From Notospermus geniculatus (Eukaryota > Nemertea > Pilidiophora > Heteronemertea > Lineidae), in assembly GCA_002633025.1 (NCBI GenBank), contig NMRB01001405.1, forward strand, positions 88,780 through 152,779: a stretch of DNA of 64,000 nt, read 5' to 3'. The position numbers and the translations under genes are program-made. Under the pieces are notes generated by a model. The model was not told the DNA's origin. It did no database searches and saw nothing but the letters and a program-made list of their open reading frames with translations. Shown here piece by piece: positions 23,113 through 35,490 of this stretch (its first letter is position 1; every line of letters starts with the position of its first letter).

Positions 23113-23649
23113 ATGTCGACGTAAAAAAATGAGAGGTCAGGGATATGACGGTGCCTCCATCATGTCTGGAAAGAAAACCGGGGTCCAGGCACGGATCAAA
23201 GCCATCTGCAGTCCCAGAGCAATATATGTCCACTGCCACTGCCACCTCCTTCAACTCGCACTTGTTAGTGCTTCCAAGACTCAGAAGCCAGTGGAAAACG
23301 TTCTTCGCACACTAATGAGCATCTGGAAGGTGTTCCACTACTCAAGCAAAAAAAAGACGAGCTGGTGGAGATGCAAAAGGTGTACAACAGTCCAACCATG
23401 CAGATGATCAAGCCAAGTGACACACGCTGGGCAGCCTATGAGCGATGCATCAATGCTGTTAGGGTGTCTCTCATTCCGCTGAAAGCTGCATTGGAACACA
23501 TCAGTGCTGAGACAGGTTGGTACAGGTCGTCTTCATGAAAGTGTTTTGTCCTTTGCCTTTTCTCTGTCATAATTTTGGATATTTTCTGAATAATACCTTT
23601 TCTATTTGCCACAGGTGACATTGAAGCCTCGGCCATAGCCAAGCTGATC
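23113..23649 (+). pseudogene. hAT-type transposase, exons 3 and start of 4 (copy 1, broken)
   Basis: Exon 3 (23113-23515) opens after an acceptor and contains MRGQGYDGAS, the conserved hAT block, then HCHCHLLQLAL. Two A-runs put the conserved blocks out of frame with each other (at 23121-23130 and near 23347). Exon 4 begins after TTTGCCACAG at 23615 but stops at the N (23650), after which unrelated sequence follows. The copy is therefore truncated. Confidence 0.65.
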
Positions 23650-23816
23650 NCAAGTGGGCTATATTCTGAACACAAAAGGACTCATCAACGGAGCCTTCAA
23701 TACAGACATCAGCATCCGGTCGGAGAAGTTACTCAAGTGAATCTACATGTAAGTTCAAATAGAGGTTAGTTAATTTTAATACAGTCCTCTTTCGTTTTGG
23801 TTCGCTCGTCGGAGCA

Positions 23817-24859
23817 GGGCCAGCTTGCAAATCGGGAAAGACAGAGAGCCAAGAATAGACAGATCATCAAAAAATTCTTGCGCACAACATATTACCTCTG
23901 CAAAACTAGGAGGCCAACATATGAGACTAATTTCTTGGACATTCTTAACCTTCAAATGGAGAATGGGCTGAAAGACATTTCTGAGTGGTTGGACAGTGCT
24001 GGCCAAAATGCGAACTACACCTCAAATATGATGATTGAAGAGTACATTGTGTCTATCAGCACCTGTGTTGGAAAGACCATTCTTGACTCTCTGATTTCTT
24101 CACCGGTCTTCAGCCTGATGCTTGATGAGAGCCAGGACATTGCAGTGGTGGAGGAATTAAGTGTGTGTGCAAGATGGATAGCAAATGGTCAACCAGAAGA
24201 ACACTTTTTGGGTATTAGTGCCATGAATAGGACAGATGCTGCCAGCATTACTAACAGGGCTGTGGATTTCCTGAAAAACAAAGGTAAGGGCATGTCTTCT
24301 GAGAGCAGCCAGTTGGTGGCCAAAGTACATGAATGAAGTAGAATGAGACAGCAACTGCGCTCGACATCAGTTTTTAAACTCGTCATACTAACTTGCAGTC
24401 ACCTCCAGCTCTGTATGTCAGAGACTAAATCCACTCATAGTATTTCGTTTTCTTACAGATGTCGACGTAAAAAATGAGAGGTCAGGGATATGACGGTGCC
24501 TCCGTCATGTCTGGAAAAAAAACCGGGGTCCAGGCACGGATCAAAGCCATCTGCAGTCCCAGAGCAATATATGTCCACTGCCACTGCCACATCCTTCAAC
24601 TCGCACTTGTTAGTGCTTCCAAGACTCAGAAGCCAGTGGAAAACGTTCTTCGCACACTAATGAGCATCTGGAAGGTGTTCCACTACTCAAGCAAAAAAAG
24701 ACGAGCTGGTGGAGATGCAAAAGGTGTACAACAGTCCAACCATGCAGATGATCAAGCCAAGTGACACACGCTGGGCAGCCTATGAGCGATGCACCAATGC
24801 TGTTAGGGTGTCTCTCATTCCGCTGAAAGCTGCATTGGAACACATCAGTGCTGAGACAG
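23817..24859 (+). pseudogene. hAT-type transposase, exons 2-3 (copy 2)
   Basis: The second copies of the exon 2 tail (to 24283, donor AAG/GTAAGG) and exon 3 (24459-24859, donor ACAG/GTTGGT). The A-runs have different lengths from copy 1 (6 rather than 7 before TGAGAGG; 7 rather than 8 before GACGAGC), but the conserved blocks are still out of frame. Both copies thus look decayed, unless homopolymer lengths were miscalled. Confidence 0.65.
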
Positions 24860-24958
24860 GTTGGTACAGGTCGTCTTCATGAAAGTGTTTTGTCCTTTGC
24901 CTTTTCTCTGTCATAATTTTGGATATTTTCTGAATAATACCTTTTCTATTTGCCACAG

Positions 24959-25848
24959 GTGACATTGAAGCCTCGGCCATAGCCAAGCTGATCAACACTT
25001 ACAAGTTTGTTGCGGTCGTCCACCTGCTCTGTGACCTCTTGGTTCCAATTACAGAGTTGAGCAAAATTATGCAGAGAAAGGCATTTGACACCACGCAGCT
25101 TCGTTACAAACTTGACAATTGCGTTGAGGCTCTTGAGGATATCGGTAGAGATCCTATGGGAGGTGCCTGCACAAAGGACATTGCCAAAGTGTGCCAGGAC
25201 CTCGGTGTTGCCGACCATGAGGATACCTTCATCCAGAACACTGCAAGGCCATACGTGGAATGCGTCATTCAGAATGTGAAGAGTCGTTTTGAGGATTCTC
25301 TTGGCGTCATCACAGCATTCTCTATCTTTGATCCAAGAAAACTGCCAAACGATGTTGGTAGGCTGGCTGAACACGGGAATGAGAAACTGGACATTCTGCT
25401 CAATTATTATGGAACAAACACATCGGCAAAACTGGAAACCAATGACACTGATGAGCCAATAGAACAAACTGTTGGTCCTGATGTCGATGCAGAAGAAACC
25501 AGGGGTGAATGGCGGGCCTTCAAAAAAATCATGGCAAAGGAGTACTGCCAAATGTCTCCGGCACAAATGCTTGAAGCAATGACCAAAGATGAACTCGCCA
25601 AACATCTCTACCCAAATATTTTCTTCCTGCTTCAGGTGGCACTTAGCCTTCCAGTTTCAACGGCAAGTGTTGAGAGGTCATTCAGTGACATGAAACTAAT
25701 CAAAACACGACTGCGAAACAGAATCGGTAAAAGCAACTTGGACCATCTGATGAGGATAGCAATTGAAGGACCAAAACTGAAGGATGTGAATTTTGATGAG
25801 ATTTTGGACACTTGGAAAAACACGCGCCCTCGTCGGATCCTTGTCTAG
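24959..25848 (+). CDS. hAT-type transposase, last exon with dimerisation domain
   Basis: Opens after TTTGCCACAG and runs about 295 codons to a stop at 25846. The C-terminal part carries the hAT dimerisation region: a hydrophobic LLQVALSLPVSTASVERSFS block, then LKTRLRN-like and NLDHLMRI helices. This is one of the most conserved signatures of the superfamily. The exon is intact, shows no frameshift, and follows copy 2 of exon 3 with a normal intron. Upstream exons carry frameshifts, so a functional full-length enzyme from this locus is unlikely. Confidence 0.75.
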
Positions 25849-26198
25849 ATTAGTCTAGAATGACAAAGTGACATTTTCACTGCCAATAGCCTAAGTTTCT
25901 CAGGTTGTGACTAGTATGATATCAAGCATCCCATGTCAATTTATCATTCCTCAACTTCATCATCATCATCTTGTCCGCGGACTGAGGACAATGTCCTGTT
26001 GCCGGTATGGTGTGTCGTACATACATCTTATCTTGTTTAATAAAGGAATATAATTCGTTTGTTAAATCCTGTCCTGTGTTTTCCTCTCTGAAACAGCCCC
26101 CCAAAAAAACGTTGCTCAGCGGATTGATGGGGGGATATCCCCCCTTGCCTCAATCATGGGGGGGGGGGGACAAATCCCCCNTCTGTATGAAAACCCTG

Positions 26199-26640
26199 GG
26201 ACTGTCTGTGGCGAACTGTCCGGCAAAATATGACGTAACATTATTTTTTAAACAGGAAGCTCTGCATAACTAGGCCCATGGCGTCTGCGTCTGTTTCAAT
26301 AAATCACCTCCTGTCAGCCAATAGCCGTGGTTACACCTGTCTGAAAAAGCCTGGACGTTTTGAGCATGTACGCGGCATGTATGAGTTTTAAAAGCCCGGG
26401 CTTTATTTAGACACGGCGATTCATAGGTGTAAACGCAAAAAGCCCGGGCTGAACCCGGACTTTTATGTAGTGTAAACAAGGTATATTTATCATCAGTTAT
26501 TCAAGCTGTAGGCCCTATTGTGATGTAATACGCCGGCGTCTCATTCATAATTACATTGGTCTAGTTGCCTTCATAACACCTGAAGGCCCTAAGGTTTTGT
26601 AGGCCCTAAGGTTTTGTAGGCATGTTGCACTCACTGTAGC
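26199..26640. mobile_element. Small MITE related to AGCCGTGGTTACAC (26323-26478)
   Basis: AGCCGTGGTTACACCTGTCT at 26323 and ATGTAGTGTAAACAAGG near 26478 are the ends, with AAAGCCCGGGCTTT-type inner palindromes. The rest of the interval holds nothing recognisable. Confidence 0.5.
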
Positions 26641-26992
26641 CGTGGTTACACTACATAAAATCCCCCGGGTTTTTTGCGGTCACACTTTTGAATTGCCGGG
26701 CTTCAAGAAACCCGTGTCTGAAAAACACGGGTTTTTGAGACACGGCAAGCTCGCCGTGTTTTTCGAAATCCCCGTGTTTTCGTTAGTTCTTCGCACTGCG
26801 ACAGATGGCGAAGCCATTAAGTGACCTCGTTTTCGCGCCTCCAAGTGAGCGCATGCAACCGAACGCACCTGTCTGTCTTCGGGCTACTTAACTACAATGT
26901 AGTAGTGTGACCACTCGCCTTGCTTTTCGTACACACGGGTTTGACACGGGTCTGGAAAAACACGGGTATTTTCAACAGGTGTAGCCGCAGCT
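26638..26992. mobile_element. MITE with AGCCGTGGTTACAC termini (copy 2)
   Basis: Near-identical layout to 891-1255, ending ACAGGTGTAGCCGCAGCT. The copies differ at scattered sites and by small indels. Confidence 0.7.
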
Positions 26993-27160
26993 TGTGAACC
27001 CAAAATGGAACACGCACATTATGACCCGTCACATCAAAGCCAGGCGCATGTCGCTCTTAGCTTGGCAGGTTGAGACCAAACGTTTGCCAGTTTCAATATT
27101 GTCAGTCTATTGTGAAATCTGAAAGAGTCTTTTTCGTTCATTCTCTCCTGGTGTCATCTG

Positions 27161-27310
27161 AAGGCGGTGACAGACTGACGCGTAAGCATCGCGTCGGGAA
27201 GCGTTAAACCAATCAAGGAGGCGGTAACACGGACAAAACACCTACCGAAGAATCTGATTGGTGGAACGACTGCAGGGTGCGCTGCATATGCGCCAGTCTG
27301 TCACCGCCTT
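27161..27310. repeat. Palindromic MITE (GGCGGTGACAGACTG), copy 1
   Basis: AAGGCGGTGACAGACTG at the left, CAGTCTGTCACCGCCTT at the right. A second copy is at 60486-60634. Confidence 0.8.
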
Positions 27311-28454
27311 ACGTTCGTTTAGGCTCACCTTCTGAACGACATGCGCGTAGTTGTGCTGTGACGGGTCAATAACAGCTCCCTCACCGCTTGCATAATTAAC
27401 TGAACCACCGGGTGTTGTGCGGTTTGTTGACAGCGTTTCTTTTTGAGGACAGGATGGAGGATATTTACAACGCACTATTCCGTTATTTTTACGATGAAGG
27501 ACCACTTGGCAAGGTTGTCTTCATGGAATTAGATTAATTTATTCAGCCGTTACAGTTGGCCAACCACAATGAAATGGTCCATGGACCATGTGCTCACCCG
27601 TTTGGACATAATAGTTTAATGACAGAGAGATACGTGTCAGTTATGTGCAATCTGGGTCAAGTCATTCATAAGTTGCAGGACTTCAATGATTTTTGGGTTA
27701 TGCCACTGGTGGCCATATTGGAAGTCCGATCGGGCCAAAACTTCACATGCACATAAAGGTCATCTAGAGGGAGCCACATAGCACATTTCAGCGCTCTGGG
27801 TCAAGATATTCCTGAGCTATATAGCACATTTGATGATTTTCGGGTTACACCACCTGGCGGTAACATTGGAAGTTTATTCAGGCCAAACTTTGGCGTGCTG
27901 ATAAAGGTCATCTAGAGGGAGAGGTAATTATCAAGTTTGTGCACTCTGGGTCAAGCCGTTCCTGAGTTATAGCACTTGTGTGATTTTCAGGTTATGCCAC
28001 ATGCTGGCCATATTGGATGTCTGATCGGGCCGAAACTCAGTATTTTTGAAGGTGCTCCTCTAATACACGTTGAAGGTGCTCCTCTAATACACGTTTATGC
28101 AAGATATGAAGACGCTCGGTGAAATAAGGAATAACAGTGGCAGGTTCGTTACCTTCGTATAACTTTGACCTCTGTGACCTTGAAAAGTAGGTCAAATCAA
28201 AAACGCGTAATATGTGTTATGTATTCTAATTAGATGCACCTATGATAAAAATTTGGAGATGGTCCAGTCATTAGTTCAGGAGTTATTGCACTTTTTGTGT
28301 TTTTGGTTTTGGCCACCTGGAGGCCAAGCCAGGAATCGAATCGGACCGCAACTTGGTGTCATAGGTCACCTGAACTAGAAGTATATATGTACCCAGTGAT
28401 CATGAGGGGCGGTGGATTGGTGTTGGTTGGAGATCATGTTGGAAGTGGGTAGTG

Positions 28455-28515
28455 TGGACCTCTCCTCACACCCGACAGCTTTACTATAGCAGTCGAGTGT
28501 GAGGAGAGGTGTCTA
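28455..28515. repeat. Hairpin ACCTCTCCTCACAC/GTGTGAGGAGAGGT
   Basis: ACCTCTCCTCACACCCGAC pairs with GTCGAGTGTGAGGAGAGGT across a ~20-base loop, upstream of the tRNA-like sequence. Confidence 0.75.
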
Positions 28516-28719
28516 CGTGTTCAGCCATATACATGTACCAGCCTGATGGTGACAGGGTTCTCGAAATGACGTTTTGTGGTGTCAGATCATGCCGCGAGAG
28601 TGGAGTTGCTGCGGTTTTGGGCAGGGGAAAGAAAAATAATAGAGGGGCAACAAGACTACTTACAAACACTGAAAACGTACGTGGAAGAAAAAATGGGGAG
28701 AAACAATTATTCCTCCAAC

Positions 28720-28800
28720 AGGACTCGAACCCACGGATATCGGAAACCATTCATTACCTGTGCTCTAACCAGTGGGTTACCGGGCTCGCCCTTCAACAGG
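28720..28800 (-). repeat. tRNA-like head of a SINE
   Basis: On the minus strand, CCCACTGGTTAGAGCAC resembles a tRNA D-arm/A box and GTGGGTTCGAGTCCTG is a good B box, at tRNA-like spacing. It lies inside repeat DNA with no intact acceptor stem, so SINE or tRNA pseudogene. Confidence 0.5.
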
Positions 28801-29450
28801 GAATATTTTGTGATACAAATGCGGCGATGGCCTAATTCCCAATTTAATCGGCTTGAGGAATTGATTGGGCGGAACTAAACAGGTAACGATTTTAATGATT
28901 TTGACATGCCCTCGTTATTTCTATTAAACAACGTTCAGCGCATTTGTAACCTACCTTTACATGTACATGAATAAGCCGTCTGACTTGTGCGTTGGAAAGA
29001 GTGACAGGTTCCGAGCGTTCTTCGGCATACTTCGGAAGCCCTTCGGCGAGCTCATGAATACATAGTTCTCAATTTGATGATGTATACGACAAATTTCGGG
29101 TTCTTTTTCGCCTGTAAATCATATTTCACGACAGCTTTGAAAGACCCACCCGACCTGAACAACGTTGAATAACCTTCCGCAGGCCTCCATACAGAGATTT
29201 CGCCTTCAAACCGCAGAGAACGACCATTTCGGGAGTTTTTGGTCAGAAGGTCAGATTTCGTCTCTAAGGTGGTATGAATCAATGTGACCCGCCTCAGTGT
29301 TTTGTCGCGCTTCGCGCATTTGCCGCTGCGCGGCGTTCAGGGTCATTGCGTCAAGTTTCAGATCAATAGCTCCAGCGGTTACGAAACGTTCCCTGCTAAC
29401 GGACGACGACGGACGCTGCACCACGACAAAAGCTCACGGGTGAGTTAAAA

Positions 29451-30725
29451 AGTGAAACTGCAGGACCGACATGACTGAAAGTTGACGCCAACAAAATACA
29501 TACAGCTAACTCCTCTTGGTTGTTTACCCTCAGCTTAAATCCGCATTATCGCCCTGCGTACCACACAGAGTCTATTAATGATGCCATTTGAGTCTCCTGA
29601 GTAGATTCTGTGCGCGTGAGGTGTTAATTCCCTTTCGGCCATGCCCGATCCTGGCATTATCGTTGCCGAACTGGTGCTGGGCTTCCTGGTAACAACGCTT
29701 CCTCGTTAACAACATCTGGCCACTGTCTCCTGTTTCCACGGTCTTCCATAACAGCTATGAGTATCTTTCTACTAGCTATGAGTGTCTCTCTACTCAATAT
29801 GAGTACCATTCTACTCATCTCACGGACAAAACGAGTACCCCGAAGGTACTCAACATGATTAGGATTTTTTTTCAGTGTACCATAGAAGTACAATTAGTTA
29901 TATGACGAAAATGAAGCCACCTGCGGGGGCTATCAGTCAAAAGGAATTGAATGAAACCTGTCTTAGAACGCACTAATTAGCTAATAAGCTAAAACAAAAG
30001 ATTAATTGTCGGAACATTTTCCCAAGAAGTGTTACAAAGTTCGTTGTTTCTACTTAGTCTACACCTTTTTAGAGCAGTATTTTCAACAGATATAAAGTAC
30101 TCCGAATTCCATGAATGCTGCCAGATTTCCGAGACAAGGCGGCCATGTTGGATTTGGATTTTACTTCCTGGTTCTCCTTTGATGTACTGAGCGTGTATGG
30201 TGTACAATCATGAAGTGCAGGTCAAGACACCCTTGGCACCCCAGGTTCTATGGGTTTGTGACATTGCTGCAATTATGTCATTTACTCGTTTCTTCTCGTA
30301 TCGGAGAAAATTGTACCTGTTTTTCACGTTCGGTGAATTTTGCGGACTCGGAACTTCTTTATTTATTATTACGCACTTATATGTAGCAGACGACAATATT
30401 ACAATACATTACAGCCATATTATATTATATAAACTTACCGGTATCTCACCCAGTCTCTCAATTATTGATCAATAACGCACGTTTTGGTTTGACCTATTTA
30501 GTTCATGCGCAGGTTGCTGCTAGACCGAACACTGTCCTGATTAAAAATACTAGGACAGACGCAAGCAAATGCATAAAACCATCATGGCGCCCGCAGGTCT
30601 ACATTTAGCTCCGGGTAGCCCTCCCATACCCTGTAGGCAAAATAGCAATTGTACCACCGTTCACTGCCCATTTCAGGCGTTTTGTTTGCATGGGTTTTAG
30701 GCAGCAGTAAACTGTTTGCCTTCTT
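29451..30725. other. Gene-less stretch
   Basis: No coding or structural feature that I can support; possibly the decayed 3' part of the old gypsy element that ends at 30726. Confidence 0.35.
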
Positions 30726-31299
30726 TCATTCAGCTGAGCTAAAGCCAACTTTGATCTCAAGCAAAAACCTATGTTTTTCTGAAATTAACTCATGATTTAC
30801 GAGATAATGCCTGAGTTGTCGGAGCCGCCATCTAGTCAAAATATCACCTGTTGTCTTTCTGGTCTTGTCTTCCATCTTGGACCTCCATTCGGAACTTGGA
30901 CTAGCAACCTCGGACACAAACTTGGCTGGGGTCCATGTTTTGCTACTTCTGTACCTTGCAGTATCATTTTTACTCAAACGTGGAAGTGGTCTCACATGCC
31001 TATCATAATGCATCTTGCTTTTGGCTTTACACTCCTTCAGCCTGTCCCTCACAGGCCGAATGGGTGAATGTCGTCCTGGGTGACCCTAAAATGTCACCCA
31101 GAGCAAAACTGGGTGACCCTAAACGTCCACCAGAACAAGGCTGGGTGACGTTTAGACGCTAAGCGTCACCCAGTTTGAAAATGGCGCCATTTCGAACCTG
31201 CGTCCGAGGTTGGTGATCGATAGTGGGACGTCTGTCACTTAGGGGTCGCGAAATAATCAGCGAATGAGGAACTTTTACCCCATCCTTTAGCTGATAGGA

Positions 31300-32228
31300 A
31301 TTTTTGTAAGATGAAGCGGACTCTGGATGATGAGGCATCTGCGCTGGTTGACTGGTTTGAGGTCAACCAGATGCAGGCGAACCCCGACAAATTTCAAGGT
31401 ATCGGGGTCGGTAAAAAGACTCATGAACTGAAACCCACTTTCTGTGTCCGTGGCATCAATATTGACTGTACCGATAATATGAAATTACTCGGCGTAAACA
31501 TAGATCACCTACTAAAATTTGATGTTCTTATATCTAATTTATGTTCTAAGGCTCCACGCCAGATTAACGTCATGAAATGCATCGGGAGATACCTACCTCT
31601 ATCATGTAGGAAGGTCATATACAGGACCTACATTAGGTCAAATTTTAGTTTCTGTCCAGTCCTTGTGTGACACTTTTGTAGCCAGGCAAGCACGAGAAAG
31701 CTTGAAAATTTAAATTACAGAGCTTTAAAACTTGTGTATAATGACCATGAGAGTAACCAGTTCAATATGAAACTCTGCTTGAGAGAGATTTCTCTGTACC
31801 CTTGCACATCCAGAGACAAAAACAAATTGCGGAGGAAGTGTACAGGGTCCTGCAGCGGGAATGTCCCCCTATCTTTGGGAAACCTTCCGGTTGCAGAACT
31901 CTGGTCACGACCTCCGCAATACTAAGTGCCACTTGCCACGTTTCAAAACGGTGAAATATGGCAAGAACAGTCTGTTATATTATGGCACTTCTTTATGGAA
32001 CGATCTGCCAAAAAACGTTAGGAAAGCAGAGAATTTTAAACAATTTAAATTGCTAATGAAAGACTTCAAGGGTAGATCATGTAAATGTGCAATGTTCAAG
32101 TGAATCTGTCGATACTAAGCCTAATCTTGTGATATTTTGTTTTAAATCTCCAAACTCTTAATATGTCTAATTCTTAATTTTATCTTTGTTTTCTTCCTTC
32201 ATATGTATTTTTATATCTACATGTATTT
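31300..32228 (+). pseudogene. LINE reverse transcriptase, 3' fragment
   Basis: Three open segments in different frames cover the C-terminal half of a CR1/L2-like LINE RT: DWFEVNQMQANPDKFQ and KLLGVNID, then RQINVMKCIGRYLP, then the LPRFKTVKYGKNS and SLWNDLP tail. The catalytic FADD-type region is absent, so it is 5'-truncated. Stops and frameshifts separate the segments. Its 3' end continues at 42514-42612 with an ATTCT repeat tail; the Helentron-like copy 3 is inserted between. Confidence 0.65.
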
Positions 32229-33062
32229 TTAGCTCACCTGGGGTGAGCTCTTGTCGTGGGTCTGCGTCCGTCGTCCGTCGTCGTCGTCCGTCGTGTTCCG
32301 TTAGCAGGGCACGTTTCGTAACCGCTCGAGCTATTGATCTGAAACTTGGTACATATACACCCCTAGGTCAGATGACCTATGACGCCAAGTTTCGGTCCGA
32401 TTCGACTCTTAGCTTGGCCACCAGGTGGCGGAAACCAAAAACACAAAAAGTGCAATAACTCCTGAACTAATGACTGGATCACCTCCAAATTTTTATCATA
32501 CGTGTATCTGATAAGGGTGCATTACATATATAACGGGTTTTTGGATTGACCTACTTTTCAAGGCCACAGAGGTCAAAGTTCAAAATGTTGCCTTTAAGTG
32601 GCACGTTTCATAACCGCAGGTGCTATTAGCCTGAAATTTGGTGCATGTATACCCCTAGGTCAGATGACCTATGACCCCAAGTTTCGGTCCGATTGGACTC
32701 TTAGCTTGGCCACCAGGTGGCGGAAACCCAAAACACAAAAAGTGCAATAAGTCATGAACTAATGAGTGGATCCTCTCCAAATTTTTATCATTGGTGCTTC
32801 TAATGAGGATGCATGACATACGTTAGAGGTTTTTGATTTGACCAACTTTTCAAGGTCACAGAGGTCAAAGTTCAAAATTTAGTCATTTGGTGGCACGTTT
32901 CGTAACTGCTTGGGCTATTGACTTGAAACTTGGTACATATACACCCCTATGTCAGACGACCTATGACACCACCTTTCGGTCCAATTCAATTCTCCGCTTG
33001 GCCACCAGGTGGCCAAAACCAAAGCTCAAAGTCCAATAACTCCTGAACTGTAACTGGATTGT

Positions 33063-33244
33063 TGTACGATTCCGTACTTATTCCTCCTGTCTTAAAAGGA
33101 TTAACTCGCAACGTAACGATTCGGAGTAGTAACAGTTTTATTTCGGTCGTTGCATTCAACATATGTAGCATGTGTGCAAGCATGTCCACAACACAACTCT
33201 ACCAGCCAACACCAGGTGGCAGCAGCTCCTGGTCAAACCATACA
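33063..33244 (-). repeat. 3' LTR
   Basis: 182 bp, begins TGTACG and ends CATACA in plus-strand reading; identical to 42204-42385. Confidence 0.95.
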
Positions 33245-33256
33245 TCATTCCCCCCT
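33245..33256 (-). other. Polypurine tract
   Basis: Minus-strand AGGGGGGAATGA directly abuts the 3' LTR, as needed for priming plus-strand DNA synthesis. Confidence 0.75.
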
Positions 33257-34159
33257 AAGGAGCGTATGATAAGCCCCTGCCATACGCTACAAAAACAAAA
33301 CAAAAGACCCTAACACGCTCCTTTAACAGAAATATAACCAAACACTTACTAGCCTGGAACTACCAAGCCCATTAACTCGTTACAAATCCATAGCATAACG
33401 TACACAGTATTGCTTAGTATTAAAAATATCGGTACAACATAACCAACACACAAAATGTGCAACACCAGTATCAAAAATATATTCTCTACAGCTCCATAAA
33501 AAAAACGCAGCAGCATATGCGTATTTTACAAATTCACCGGTCAAACCTAAAATACTAATTACTTATGTGTGGATGGCGAGGAACAATCCCGTCAATCCAC
33601 GAGTCCAAATAATTCCAGATCAGTCCTCAAAACGGCGTGTAGCAGAAAAAAAATAGATACCGGTAAAGAAAGATATTACCCGAACAAAGGCGGAAGTACA
33701 CACTAACTGTTACATGCTGTACGCAGCCTAATCGTCTTTACTAAACCCAATACGGGCATCAAACAATCACAAGAAGGTTAAAGTGAACTACCAGCAGCAA
33801 TCTGGTAAATCCAAAATGTCTCAGTACCATACCGGTAGAATACTTAAAACAAAAACTGCAGGGCCAGCAACTATCCGGCCAGTCCAAGTTTGCAGGTGGC
33901 GGCTTCTATAACACACGATACATAACGCAATACCAACACCGCGGCGGTTGCGACAAAAACAAATTTCGTTACTGCAAAATAAATTTTTGTTACTGCAATG
34001 TATAAACGTTAACTCAGTACACCATTAAAATGCAATAAACAGCCATTACAAGTTCCAGGTAACAGCCCACTACCCGGTTACCTCTCTTACTTCAAGGAAA
34101 AGAAAACATCTCGATCTTCGATGCAACTCTATAATATAATGTCCTATCTTACTGAACTA

Positions 34160-35490
34160 CATTCAAAGACAGACAAGTACATAACCCAGATAAAGTTGTC
34201 GTTCCGCAGAATAAAAAGACCAATGGTACTGATGTTGGGTGTACTTCAGAAAAAACTACTACGCCGGCTGACAACTGCCATATTGACAACACCCAAGACA
34301 CAAATGCTAGTACCGTATTAGATCAAAGGTCGACCTCAAGATGCTAGGAACAGTAAGGTCTCATCAAAGTTATATCCACATCTCACACCGCACACATTGT
34401 CGATCCATACTCGCGGTTGACGACCGCACAGTCACCAAGAACCGATTTATGCCTATACACACAAGACCTACTGTCATCCCCATCATATATCTTACGGAAG
34501 AGCATACTTCTTATTCATGTTATTCTATAAAAAATTACCAAAAAAAACACCGCCACCTAACCAACAGAGGGTCCTAATGTGGCATAATCGTACACCAGAA
34601 ATATATCTCAGGCCATGTTCGCCTTACGACATCCATCTCTCCAAGGTCATCCCTTTTGCTAACCGAAGCTGGTCGGCATGAGTTCTGTACGTGGTGCCGG
34701 AAGGATCCAGCTGCAGAGTAACTGTGAAGTCCTCTTTCACTTCCCGTACCAAATATGGACCCGACGGCAGATATCATTCACCCTCTGCTGCATTGTCATT
34801 TGACTATCAAATGTAACTCCCAGGAGTTTGACACATTCACTTAATTCAATCACTGACACATTCACTTAATTCAATCATTTAAAGACAGACAAGTACATAA
34901 CCCAGATAAAGTTGTCGTTCCGCAGAATAAAAAGACCAATGGTACTCATGCTGGGTGTACTTCAGAAAAAACAATATCAACATGCTTAACGTACTACGCC
35001 GGCTGACAACTGCCATATTGACAACACCCAAGACACAAATGCTAGTACCGTATTAGATCAAAGGTCGACCTCAAGATGCTAGGAACAGTAAGGTCTCATC
35101 AAAGTTATATCCACATCTCACACCGCACACATTGTCGATCCACACTCACGGTTGACGACCGCACATTCACCAAGAACCGATTTATGCCTATACACACAAG
35201 ACCTACTGATCCCCATCATATATCTTACGGAAGAGCATACTTCTTATTCATGTTATTCTATAAAAAATCACCAAAAAAAACACCACCACCTAATCAACAG
35301 AGGGTCCTAATGTGGCATAATCGTACACCAGAAATATATCTCAGGCCATGTTCGCCTTACGACATCCATCTCTCCAAGGTCATCCCTTTTGCTAACCGAA
35401 GCTTGTCGGCATGAGTTCTGTACGTGGTGCCGGAAGGATCCAGCTGCAGAGTAACTGTGAAGTCCTCCTTCACTTCCCGTACCATATACC
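34160..35490 (-). repeat. Direct duplication of the pol tail and 3' region (~600 bp x2)
   Basis: 34166-34766 and about 34880-35482 are near-identical, differing by point changes, a 21-base insertion near 34970-34990 and small indels. Both contain the minus-strand C-terminal end of pol (the HADK/HADQ region). The proximal copy has a small deletion that shifts the frame; the distal copy keeps that frame open at the same place. Confidence 0.85.

Larger units (their letters stand above)
22468..24994 (+). repeat. Internal direct duplication of the transposase exons (~1.18 kb)
   Basis: 22468-23649 is repeated at about 23816-24994 with only scattered differences, introns included. The first copy ends at the single N at 23650. 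About 165 bases of other sequence separate the copies. It may be a tandem duplication or an assembly error joining two alleles. Confidence 0.8.
20845..26198 (+). mobile_element. hAT-type DNA transposon (~5.35 kb)
   Basis: The left end CAGGGTTTCCGCCAG and the right end GAAAACCCTG are hAT-like inverted ends around an intron-containing transposase gene. Both ends are next to GGAC (20841-20844 and 26199-26202). This is only 4 bp, where hAT normally duplicates 8, so the boundaries are tentative. A poly-G tract and an N lie close to the right end. Confidence 0.5.
27571..29450 (+). mobile_element. Helentron-like (HINE) repeat, copy 2
   Basis: Starts ATGGTCCATGGACCAT then GTGCTCACC, and ends GACGACGACGGACG ... 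AGCTCACGGGTGAGTTAAAA. It contains the ~290-bp unit repeats seen in copy 1 and an inserted tRNA-like SINE region with a hairpin. Confidence 0.55.

Noticed and set aside
28720-28800. Functional tRNA gene
   Set aside because: A and B boxes are good but the acceptor stem and cloverleaf are not, and it lies inside repeat DNA.
33245-34160. Envelope-like ORF downstream of gypsy integrase
   Set aside because: No open frame of useful length on the element's strand, so no env gene is supported.
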